Part shown: one piece after another, positions 1-5,866 of the stretch
How the letters are laid out: every line of letters starts with the position of its first letter
How positions within the stretch are numbered: position 1 is the first letter of the stretch
NCBI GenBank assembly: GCA_036502965.1
Contig: DASXXT010000435.1
Coordinates: 1-9,206, forward strand
Reading direction: 5' to 3'
DNA length: 9,206 nt
Source: Roseiarcus sp036502965
GTDB lineage: Bacteria > Pseudomonadota > Alphaproteobacteria > Rhizobiales > Beijerinckiaceae
Program-made: the position numbers and the translations under genes
The notes under the pieces: model-generated
What the model was told of the DNA's origin: nothing
Seen by the model: the letters and a program-made list of their open reading frames with translations, nothing else
Database searches by the model: none

Positions 1-438
1 ATATCCGCCGCCGATCCGAGCGGCCTCATCGGAATGATGAGGGAGAGCATGGCGAGCGCGCGGGCGCTCATTCAGGCCAAGACGGATCCGAACGCGGATG
101 CGCTCGTCAAGGCGGTCGGAAGCGAGTTTGAGACATCGGAAGGGCGTGGCCTCGCGCAGGACGGGGTTAAGAACGCGATCAACGGCGCTAAAACCCCGGC
201 CGAAATCGTTTCGAAGGCTCTCGACGCCTTGAAGGCCGCCTCTGCCGTCCTTGACGCCAAGGGCGGTCCGGACGCCACCCCGTTCAAGACCTGGCTTGCC
301 GGAGTCGCCAAGTCGGTCGCCGAGGCCGCGCCGGAAGGCGGCTTCCTCGGCTTCGGCGGGACCCAGGTGAGCGAAACGGAAAAGGCGACAGTTGCTCAGA
401 TCGCCGCCGCGCTCGGGGTGCCGGCGCCGGCGGTCTAG
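1..438 (+). CDS. C-terminal part of an alanine-rich helical protein of unknown function (5' end outside the window)
   Basis: The reading frame is open from base 1 to the TAG at 436-438, so the gene very probably begins upstream. 145 residues are visible. Two adjacent ATG codons at 34 and 37 are possible internal starts, but the frame before them is open and coding-like (ISAADPSGLIG). The protein is rich in Ala, Lys and Glu with heptad-like spacing, suggesting a bundle of helices. I see no signal peptide or membrane segment in this part. The end contains a Gly-rich turn, EGGFLGFGG, followed by VSETEKATVAQIAAALG, which reads like a final amphipathic helix. I do not recognise the family and assign no function. 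The next gene lies 97 bases downstream on the same strand and could be co-transcribed. Coding status is well supported by GC-rich third positions. Confidence 0.8.
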   Translation: MSAADPSGLIGMMRESMASARALIQAKTDPNADALVKAVGSEFETSEGRGLAQDGVKNAINGAKTPAEIVSKALDALKAASAVLDAKGGPDATPFKTWLAGVAKSVAEAAPEGGFLGFGGTQVSETEKATVAQIAAALGVPAPAV

Positions 439-535
439 GCTCGCCTCACCGCTTCGCTGGGCGGTAACCGGAGCCGGAACTTGTTCGCAGCTTCGCGCTT
501 TATGGTTAGGAGCGCCTTTCACGGAGAGGTTGAAC

Positions 536-748
536 ATGGCAGGACCAGACCCTGACAAGCCAGCCGGCGAGGACTTTTCCAAATCGCTGAAGCAGTTGGA
601 GGAAGAGTCGAGGGAATTGAAGTCCAAGATCGACGAAGAACGACGAGCTCATGATATGCCCATCAACTCCAAGCTTGGCGATCCCAAATGGGAAGAGAAA
701 GCCAAAGACGGGCGCTTCGATCGTCCTGAGGACGAGGACGAAAAATAG
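536..748 (+). CDS. Small acidic coiled-coil protein, 70 residues, unknown function
   Basis: The ATG at 536 is preceded by a good ribosome binding site, GGAGAGG at 523-529, six bases before the start, so I prefer it to the longer open frame that begins at 392 inside the previous gene. The protein is highly charged. A Pro/Asp-rich head (MAGPDPDKPAGEDF) is followed by a heptad-like helix at about residues 15-40 (LKQLEEESRELKSKIDEE), then a hydrophilic tail ending in RPEDEDEK. There is no signal peptide, membrane segment or cysteine. The head and coil resemble the cytoplasmic start of alphaproteobacterial AtpI proteins, but the membrane helices of AtpI are absent, so that is only a loose likeness. 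It probably is a soluble cytoplasmic protein that binds a partner through its coil. The asmA gene converges on it from the other side of a 318-base gap. Confidence 0.72.
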   Translation: MAGPDPDKPAGEDFSKSLKQLEEESRELKSKIDEERRAHDMPINSKLGDPKWEEKAKDGRFDRPEDEDEK

Positions 749-905
749 GCGCGCAGGAAATTTTTCGAACAATTTCTTCCTGGAAACCGAAATCGCGAGT
801 AGAATGGCTCTCAGATGAATGAGGCCATCGACACCGGCTACGGGCCGCCGCAGCGAGAGCAGCCAGGACAGAAGCGCATATCGTCTAGGCGAGGGGCCGG
901 GTCAG

Positions 906-961
906 AAAAAGTTATTTGGATTCACCGCAGCCCCTTGAAAAGCCCCGAATCCACCAAATAA
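906..961 (-). terminator. Possible intrinsic terminator downstream of the asmA-type gene
   Basis: TTATTTGGATTC (912-923) pairs with GAATCCACCAAATAA (947-961): two 6-bp stems separated by a 3-base bulge (953-955), around a 23-base loop. Read on the minus strand, the stem is followed by CTTTTTC (905-911), a short U tract. This is consistent with termination of transcripts from the gene at 1067-2854, though the hairpin lies more than 100 bases beyond that stop codon and the loop is long. The stem is AT-rich, so it is a weak terminator at best. Confidence 0.4.
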
Positions 962-1008
962 AACCAAGGAAATACAAGCCTTTTTATTTGGTTTAATTTG
1001 GACAAATT
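912..1008. repeat. AT-rich cluster of inverted repeats built on TTATTTGG
   Basis: This 97-base stretch is far richer in A and T than the rest of the window. TTATTTGG occurs at 912-919 and 984-991, its reverse complement CCAAATAA at 954-961, and a relative, TTTAATTTGG, at 992-1001. ACCAAATAAA (953-962) pairs perfectly with TTTATTTGGT (983-992), with an inner AAGG/CCTT stem (966-969 with 979-982) and a 9-base loop. AATTTG (995-1000) and CAAATT (1003-1008) form a further palindrome. The middle copy can pair with either the left or the right copy, so two hairpins exclude each other. It lies between two converging genes. It could be a two-way terminator, a small RNA, or a protein binding site. Confidence 0.6.
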
Positions 1009-1041
1009 TGTATCGGGCTATGCGTTAGTCGCAGACTGTGC

Positions 1042-1056
1042 GCCTCCTAAGGAGGC
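1042..1056. repeat. 7-bp GC-rich palindrome just after the asmA-type stop codon
   Basis: GCCTCCT (1042-1048) and AGGAGGC (1050-1056) are perfect inverted repeats around one A. It lies 11 bases past the minus-strand stop codon at 1067-1069. An RNA hairpin here would need to open to a 3-base loop (6-bp stem). No T tract follows on either strand, so it is not a standard intrinsic terminator by itself. It may protect the mRNA 3' end. Confidence 0.4.
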
Positions 1057-1066
1057 CCGACAGCGC

Positions 1067-2854
1067 TCAGTGCGACGGCGGATCCAGGGCAGGCTCGGTC
1101 GAGCCGCCGATCGCGCGGATCGTCGACTGAGACCACGGACCGGCGACGTCGAGCGTCAAGTGGGCTGCGTCTTGGGATTCCTGGCCAGCCGCGTCCGTCT
1201 GGACTGCGTTGACCTGCAAAGACCAACTTTTGGCGATGAGATCGATGAGCCCGGCCAGTTCGGCGGTCACGCCGTGGCTCGTCATCACGGCGCGCCGAAC
1301 CCGGGCGCGGCCGTCGTCGAGCGCGAGCGAAGCGTCGACCTTGTCGAACGCCGTTCCGCCGAGGCGCATGTCTCGCTCGACTTCGATCGGCCGGCGACGG
1401 CTGCGGCGCAGCGCCTCCTCCAGGTTGACGCCGAGAATGGAGCCATCCGCCGCTTCGACCGACGCCGTTCCGCTCAGGCTCGCGACCGCGGCGGCGGGCG
1501 AAGCGCCCGAAGCCTCAACGGCAAATTGCGCCCGGCCGGTCCCCGTCATCACGTGCTGGCCGAAGTCGGCGATCACGGCGCCGAGGTCGGCGTCGACGAG
1601 TTCGCCGCGCGCGCTGACCGCGAGGTCCCGCCCAACATAGGCGGCGCTCACTTCGCCCTGGAGGCGGCCGCCATATGTCGCGGCCTCGATCAGAGTCATG
1701 CTGAGCTTGCCATCCGCGACGATTACGGATGCGGCGGCATCGGCGAGCGGCAAGCCGTAGACGTCGAGATGCGCCGCGGACAAACGCAGGTCGAGGTCGA
1801 AGGTCCGCGGCGCCGCGAACGCGAAGGGCTTCGTGCTCCATCCGCCCGATGGATCGAAGACACGTTCCGGCTGTCCGAGCAGCGGCTTGAGCGCCAGTGT
1901 TTCGGCAGCGAGCGTGCCGGAGATGGCTGGGCGCCCGCCGGCGTCACTGATTGCGAGCGCGCCCTCAAGCGTCTGCCCGGCGCTCGTCAGCGTCGCGTCG
2001 CCCAGGGTTAATGAGTCCGCCGCTCCCTTGACCTTCGCGGTGATCGCAATGTCGTTGACGGCAAGAACGGGCGGGGGCTGAGCGTTGAGGAAAGAGGCCA
2101 AGGCGGCGATCGACGGGATGGACGCGGTCAAATCGCCGTCAGCGCTGGGCTTGTCGCCGATCGCGAGCGACCCGCCGAACGCAAGCTTGGCCAACGGCGA
2201 ATCGAGCGCGAGCACCATCGGACTCGGCGCGCCCTTGGCGGCGGTCTCCGGATCGTTGAGTGCGCCGGCGACCGTTATAGGCGTCTTCCGCCAGACGGCG
2301 GACAGGTTGAAGCGCAGTTGATCGCCGATCGTCAGCCCGTCGAAGCGGCCCCGAACATTGTCGATCAGCGTATCGACTCCCCGCTTGGCGCTGACCAGGC
2401 GCAAGACCCCGTTCGATAGGCTCAAGCTGGCCAAAGGCGCGAGCGCCCTCCTGGCAACGCTTGCAGGCCCAGCCGATCCCCCCGCCGCCCCGGCAAATGG
2501 AGGACGGTCGACGTCGATGGTGACCGTCGGACTGACGAGGGTAACACCCGTGGGGATGAAACGTCCGCGCAGAAGGTCGATCAGCGACAGGTTCAGGCGC
2601 GCCGCCGGCGCCGAGAGAAGGTTGATGCCGTAAGCGTCGTCGAGCCGGGCGTCGGCGATGCGCACGCTCGGCCACGGCAAGGCGGAAAAGGAGGCCGTCT
2701 CGGGAGCTTTCCAATGAAGGCGCGGCGAAGCGCCGAATGCGGCGTTGAGACTGTCGCCGACCTTCGCGGCGGCCAATGGCCAGCGCATGAAACCGCACGC
2801 CGTCAGCACAACGATCAAGGCGAGGGCCAAGCCCCACGCCACGGCCCGGCGCAT
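1067..2854 (-). CDS. AsmA-family inner-membrane-anchored envelope protein
   Basis: A 595-residue protein. The N-terminus (MRRAVAWGLALALIVVLTACG) is a short basic stretch followed by one hydrophobic segment at about residues 5-19. The rest is long, beta-rich and periplasmic, as expected for AsmA-like proteins, which anchor in the inner membrane and are linked to outer-membrane biogenesis and phospholipid transfer. The late stretch at about residues 460-490 (SGTASVEAADGSILGVNL) matches the usual C-terminal AsmA pattern of a Gly-rich strand and an 'xGxIxGVxL' turn. I chose the ATG at 2852-2854 because it begins directly before the hydrophobic segment. A longer version from a TTG at 2959 adds 35 polar residues that would bury the signal. 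LTAC at 17-20 looks like a lipobox, which is odd for this family. Transcription is away from the small gene at 3224. The exact substrate cannot be read from the sequence. Confidence 0.85.
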   Translation of the reverse strand: MRRAVAWGLALALIVVLTACGFMRWPLAAAKVGDSLNAAFGASPRLHWKAPETASFSALPWPSVRIADARLDDAYGINLLSAPAARLNLSLIDLLRGRFIPTGVTLVSPTVTIDVDRPPFAGAAGGSAGPASVARRALAPLASLSLSNGVLRLVSAKRGVDTLIDNVRGRFDGLTIGDQLRFNLSAVWRKTPITVAGALNDPETAAKGAPSPMVLALDSPLAKLAFGGSLAIGDKPSADGDLTASIPSIAALASFLNAQPPPVLAVNDIAITAKVKGAADSLTLGDATLTSAGQTLEGALAISDAGGRPAISGTLAAETLALKPLLGQPERVFDPSGGWSTKPFAFAAPRTFDLDLRLSAAHLDVYGLPLADAAASVIVADGKLSMTLIEAATYGGRLQGEVSAAYVGRDLAVSARGELVDADLGAVIADFGQHVMTGTGRAQFAVEASGASPAAAVASLSGTASVEAADGSILGVNLEEALRRSRRRPIEVERDMRLGGTAFDKVDASLALDDGRARVRRAVMTSHGVTAELAGLIDLIAKSWSLQVNAVQTDAAGQESQDAAHLTLDVAGPWSQSTIRAIGGSTEPALDPPSH

Positions 2855-3223
2855 CCTGTCAAAATCTCCCTTCGGGTCCCGGCGAGCAACTGGATCCGCT
2901 GATTGATACCGCGAACCGGCAAGCAAGGCGACAACGCGCTGAAAGATCAATGCAGACAATGGGCGCCCGAGGCGAGGAGGGAACAGCTTGCCTCACGGCG
3001 GCGGTCTGGCGATGCCTATGCCGCATCTGGCCGAGAGGCAATCGGGCTGCTTGGTCGACTGGGCCACCCTGCTTCACGTATCCGTGAGGGCCCGCGCTTT
3101 GCGGCCAAAAGGCGGCTGCGGGCGGACGGGCGCCAAGTGAATACCCCCGTCGCGCCATTAACTCGCTGTTAAAGGCTTTCACTCAGCCTTCCGGTACAGG
3201 CGCGCTTGCGCCAAGGCTTGCGA
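2855..3223. other. Divergent control region between the asmA-type gene and the small-protein/metallophosphoesterase genes
   Basis: About 370 bases without a convincing gene. Open frames on both strands here are Arg/Pro-rich with no family likeness and look like chance frames. It must hold the promoters of the genes on either side. Visible structures are an inverted repeat TCACG/CGTGA (3074-3078 and 3083-3087, loop TATC), flanked by GGGCC (3061-3065) and GGCCC (3089-3093), and the CtrA-like box listed separately at 3158-3172. I could not place clear -35 and -10 elements. Confidence 0.5.
3158..3172. promoter_or_regulatory. CtrA-like binding box, TTAA-N7-TTAA
   Basis: TTAACTCGCTGTTAA is an exact match to the TTAA-N7-TTAA form of the full CtrA box known from Caulobacter and other alphaproteobacteria. 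It lies about 50 bases before the GTG start at 3224, within reach of a promoter for the small protein and the metallophosphoesterase, and about 300 bases from the asmA-type start. Both half-sites are AT-only in a GC-rich background, which makes a chance match uncommon. No binding evidence is available from the sequence alone. Confidence 0.45.
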
Positions 3224-3451
3224 GTGACGGAGTTCAATCAGCTCATGGGCGACGATCGTTTTCAGTTTATCCCTGACGCGGGCGACGAACGCAGGGCCAG
3301 CAGCGTTCTCGCCCGCATCTATCGCGATATTGGCCTGGCTGCGGTCGCCGAGGCGTTGAGACTGCCGACGGACGGCTTCGAGCCCGAGATGATCGAATCG
3401 CTCGAGCGGGGCGAGTTCTATCTGCTCCCGCCCACCGGCGCCCTTGCATAA
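3224..3451 (+). CDS. Small protein of unknown function, 75 residues
   Basis: The frame has GC-rich third positions and a balanced composition. It reads like a real cytoplasmic protein: an acidic start (VTEFNQLMGDDRFQF), a helix-like middle (VLARIYRDIGLAAVAEAL, about residues 28-45) and an acidic end (FEPEMIESLERGEFYLLPP). There is no signal peptide or membrane segment. The start is uncertain. I chose the GTG at 3224, with AAGG about eight bases upstream. TTG at 3206 or 3218, or ATG at 3245, are alternatives. A competing frame on the opposite strand (3179-3517) gives an Arg/Gln-rich protein with no recognisable pattern, so I take it as a shadow. The stop is 57 bases before the metallophosphoesterase on the same strand, so the two may share a transcript. 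I do not recognise the family. Confidence 0.6.
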   Translation: MTEFNQLMGDDRFQFIPDAGDERRASSVLARIYRDIGLAAVAEALRLPTDGFEPEMIESLERGEFYLLPPTGALA

Positions 3452-3508
3452 GCCGGGAAAGACGCGTAAAAGCCGCTGACGAACGAGCGCCTGAGGCGAG
3501 CGCAACCG

Positions 3509-4426
3509 ATGGTTCACTTGACTAGGCGTCGGTTTCTCGCGGGCGCTGGCGTGGCCGCCGCGACCCTGTCGCTATCCGGTTACGCGACAGCGTATGAGAC
3601 CGGCTCGGCGCTTACGCTCGCCAAATATGCGCCTCGGCTCCACAACTGGCCCGAGGATCTCGAGCTCACGGTTGCGGTCATCGCCGATATTCATGCATGC
3701 TATCCTTGGATGTCGGAAGAGCGCGTTGGCGAGATCGTCGATCTCGCCAACGGCCAGAAACCGGATCTCACGGTGCTGCTCGGCGACTATGTGTGCACAC
3801 ATCGGCTCGTTTCCGGATATGTGCCGCCCGGCGCCTGGGCCGAGCAGCTGGCCCGTCTCGAGGCGCCGCTTGGCGTCTACGCAATTCTCGGCAATCACGA
3901 CTGGTGGTCTGCGGCCATTCCAACCGAGCCGGCGGACAACTCGCGGAGCGTCCGCCGGGCGCTTGCGGAGTCGGGCGCTCCGCTGCTCGAAAATCAATCG
4001 GTGCGTTTGTCCCAGCGCGGACGGCCCTTCTGGCTGATCGGCCTTGGCGACCTGCTGGCGCGTGTGTCTAACCCGCGCCATGGCCACGGCGCCGGCGATC
4101 TCCCAGGGGCGATGCGTGCGATCGACGATGACGCCCCGGCGATCCTGCTCGTTCACGAGCCTTATTTTTTCCCTTGGGTTCCTGACCGGATCGCCCTGAC
4201 GCTCGCGGGCCATATGCACGGCGGGCAGGTCAATCTTCCGATTGTCGGCCCGCCGGTGAGTCTCCTCAAGCGCCGCTCTGGGAAATACATTTATGGCGAA
4301 TACGCGCTGGGCGAGAGGCGGATGATCGTTTCGGGCGGACTGGGAACGTCGCTCGCGCCGGTGCGCATCCTCCGCCCGCCGGAAGTGGTGATGGTCAAGC
4401 TCGGCGGGGACGGCTGGCTGGCCTAA
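3509..4426 (+). CDS. Tat-exported calcineurin-like metallophosphoesterase (YkuE/YaeI type)
   Basis: A 305-residue protein with a twin-arginine signal: TRRRFLAG at residues 5-12, a weakly hydrophobic stretch, and a likely cleavage site after the Ala of YATA at about 28. The two-metal phosphoesterase motifs appear in order: DIH at 60-62, GD at 92-93, GNHD at 128-131, a VHEP histidine at 216, and GHMHGGQ at 234-240. These residues bind two metal ions and hydrolyse phosphodiesters or phosphomonoesters. Export by Tat suggests that it folds and takes its metals in the cytoplasm and acts in the periplasm. Related proteins act on phospholipid or lipid A precursor phosphates, but the substrate here is unknown. 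The ATG at 3509 sits directly before the RR motif. The gene ends three bases before the converging exporter gene. No key residue is missing. Confidence 0.9.
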   Translation: MVHLTRRRFLAGAGVAAATLSLSGYATAYETGSALTLAKYAPRLHNWPEDLELTVAVIADIHACYPWMSEERVGEIVDLANGQKPDLTVLLGDYVCTHRLVSGYVPPGAWAEQLARLEAPLGVYAILGNHDWWSAAIPTEPADNSRSVRRALAESGAPLLENQSVRLSQRGRPFWLIGLGDLLARVSNPRHGHGAGDLPGAMRAIDDDAPAILLVHEPYFFPWVPDRIALTLAGHMHGGQVNLPIVGPPVSLLKRRSGKYIYGEYALGERRMIVSGGLGTSLAPVRILRPPEVVMVKLGGDGWLA

Positions 4427-4429
4427 GCC

Positions 4430-5035
4430 CTATTCGAACACTGTCGGCGCGATCGAGGCGACCAGCAACGCCGCCATCGTCCAATTGAAAGGTCGGGCCA
4501 CCCAGGGGTCCTTAAGCAGGCGGCTGAGCGAGGCGCCGAAGAGCATCCATGCGCCGGCGCATGGGATTGCGACCAAGGCGCAGAGCGCAGCGATGAAAAG
4601 GACGCTGCTTGTGTAGCCATCGACGACGCCGGCATAAGCCGCGAGCGCGCTCAACGCCATCACCCAAGCCTTGGGATTGACCCACTGAAAGCCGGCCGCG
4701 GCGAGAAACCCAATCGGGCGCCCGCCGGCTTCAATCTCGCCGATAGACTTGGCGAGCGCGATCTTGAGCGCCAGCCAGATCATATAGATGGAGCCGGCGA
4801 CCCGCATGATCGGCAAGATTTGCGGAAAGCGCTCGAACAGGATGTCCAGTCCAAGGCCGACCACCGCGACCATCAGGCCAAAGCCTAGGATCACGCCCGC
4901 CAGATGAGGCAGGGTGCGTCCGAAGCCGTATTTCACGCCCGACGTCATCAACATCAGGTTGTTCGGTCCGGGCGTGACTCCGGCGACGAAGGCGAATGTG
5001 GCCAGCGCCCAAAGGATTTCAGGATGAACGGTCAG
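4430..5035 (-). CDS. LysE/RhtB-family amino-acid exporter, apparently starting at CTG
   Basis: The downstream part from ATG 4954 gives only 174 residues and lacks the first membrane helix. The frame continues upstream without a stop as TVHPEILWALATFAFVAGV followed by TPGPNN (residues 21-26), the signature that opens LysE/RhtB proteins. That stretch holds no ATG, GTG or TTG. CTG at 5033-5035 gives 201 residues, the usual length, and has GGGGGG eight bases upstream as a possible ribosome binding site. About five to six hydrophobic segments follow. Members of the family export amino acids such as lysine, homoserine, threonine or leucine through the inner membrane. The gene follows the TetR-type gene after a 34-base gap and lies in the same transcription direction as proC, so proline or a related compound is a reasonable but unproven substrate. 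Confidence 0.85.
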   Translation of the reverse strand: MTVHPEILWALATFAFVAGVTPGPNNLMLMTSGVKYGFGRTLPHLAGVILGFGLMVAVVGLGLDILFERFPQILPIMRVAGSIYMIWLALKIALAKSIGEIEAGGRPIGFLAAAGFQWVNPKAWVMALSALAAYAGVVDGYTSSVLFIAALCALVAIPCAGAWMLFGASLSRLLKDPWVARPFNWTMAALLVASIAPTVFE

Positions 5036-5069
5036 CGCCGATGCCCCCCGGGAAAAATGCGCTCCGCGC

Positions 5070-5801
5070 TCAGAGAGCCGTCACGTCCTTGTCGCTGGGA
5101 TCGTCCTTGCGCGCCGAGCGGCTCCCGCCTCGCCGCGCTCTGCGGCCGGCGGCGTCGAAGGCCGCCTTCGCAAGCGCGCCAATCGGACTCGCCAGCGCGC
5201 TCACCCGGTCGAGGCCAGCGACCGCGCGTTCGCCACGGGTCAGCACGCGGTCGAGTTCCGCCATGGTCTTGGACAGAGTGGGTTCGTCATCGTCGAGCCA
5301 AACCTGAAGGACGCGCGCCCAAGCGAACGCAAGGCCCTGGAGCTTGATGGCGCCGGACGCGCCCTCCGCTTCGATGCCGGCCGCCTCGAGCATGAAGCGC
5401 ATCGAGGATAGCGCTACCTGATTCATCGCAAACGCCGCGGCGGGCTCGCGGCGCAGCCATGCGGCGACTTCGCGGAGACCTTCGCGGTAAGGCGCCATTG
5501 CTTCCAGACGGCGCATCAGGACGTCGAACAGTCGCTCGCGCGTGTTTTCGTCCGCAACCTCCCCATCGTCCTGCTCGAGAACGATGCGATCGATACGGCG
5601 TGTGAAACCGGCGAGCACGGCCCCCTTGGAAGGGAAGGCGTCGCGGAAGTCGGCTAGAGAGACGCCGGCGGCCTTGCAAATGTCGCGCACCGAGATGTCC
5701 TCGAAGCGCCGCTCCGCCGCGAGCTCCATCAGAGCGTCGACGATCTTGCCGCGACTGTCGGTCGAGGCCGATTGGCCCTCACTTTTCGGTCTCGTCGCCA
5801 T
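5070..5801 (-). CDS. TetR-family transcriptional regulator
   Basis: A 243-residue protein. Residues 17-75 fit the TetR DNA-binding domain: IVDALMELAAERRFEDISVRD (helix 1 and the start of the HTH), then ICKAAGVSLADFRDAFPSKG, the helix-turn-helix with its typical AGVS and F-x-SK signature. The C-terminal ligand domain contains LAFAWARVLQVWLDDDEP followed by a TMAELDRVL helix. This pattern also recalls COQ9-like proteins, which share the TetR fold, so a non-DNA-binding role cannot be fully excluded. The tail (218-232) is very basic (RRARRGGSRSARK), which is unusual for TetR. The ATG at 5801 has a strong ribosome binding site, GGAGGAGC, six to eight bases upstream. The gene lies between proC and the exporter in one direction and probably controls this set. 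Confidence 0.87.
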   Translation of the reverse strand: MATRPKSEGQSASTDSRGKIVDALMELAAERRFEDISVRDICKAAGVSLADFRDAFPSKGAVLAGFTRRIDRIVLEQDDGEVADENTRERLFDVLMRRLEAMAPYREGLREVAAWLRREPAAAFAMNQVALSSMRFMLEAAGIEAEGASGAIKLQGLAFAWARVLQVWLDDDEPTLSKTMAELDRVLTRGERAVAGLDRVSALASPIGALAKAAFDAAGRRARRGGSRSARKDDPSDKDVTAL

Positions 5802-5824
5802 GGCGCTCCTCCGTGCTCATCTCA

Positions 5825-5838
5825 CGCTAATGTAAGCG
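5825..5838. promoter_or_regulatory. Partly palindromic site before the TetR-type gene
   Basis: CGCTAATGTAAGCG has inverted CGCT/AGCG ends around a six-base AT-rich centre. It lies in the 65-base gap between the proC stop and the TetR-type start, 24 bases before that start codon. This is a typical place for an autoregulatory operator, but the palindrome is short and could be chance. Confidence 0.22.
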
Positions 5839-5866
5839 CTCAGCCGCCCTCCGCCAAGGAAGCCCG

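Noticed and set aside
448..465. ACCGC/GCGGT hairpin after the first gene
   Set aside because: Only five base pairs and no T tract; such stems are frequent by chance in this GC-rich DNA.
755..781. AGG-AAATT / AATTT-CCT stem just after the 70-residue gene as a terminator
   Set aside because: The stem is short, AT-rich and bulged, and no T tract follows it.
921..957. GAATCCACCA resembling the 3' end of a tRNA
   Set aside because: The rest of a tRNA cloverleaf (T arm, anticodon arm, acceptor partner) is not present on either strand.
815..961. Possible 48-residue small gene ending in the AT-rich repeat cluster
   Set aside because: The ATG at 815 has no good ribosome binding site, the codon use is not like that of the neighbours, and the end is made of the inverted repeat. 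I cannot support it as a gene.
1049..1055. Perfect Shine-Dalgarno-like AAGGAGG on the plus strand
   Set aside because: No start codon lies at a suitable distance; the bases are part of the palindrome at 1042-1056.
998..2011. Long open frame of 337 codons on the plus strand opposite the asmA-type gene
   Set aside because: It starts with TTG inside the AT-rich repeats, its product is Arg-rich with no family pattern, and it lies fully opposite a clear AsmA gene. GC-rich genomes commonly give such shadow frames.
3572..4219. 215-codon minus-strand frame opposite the metallophosphoesterase
   Set aside because: The opposite strand has all catalytic motifs of a known family in order; this frame is its shadow.
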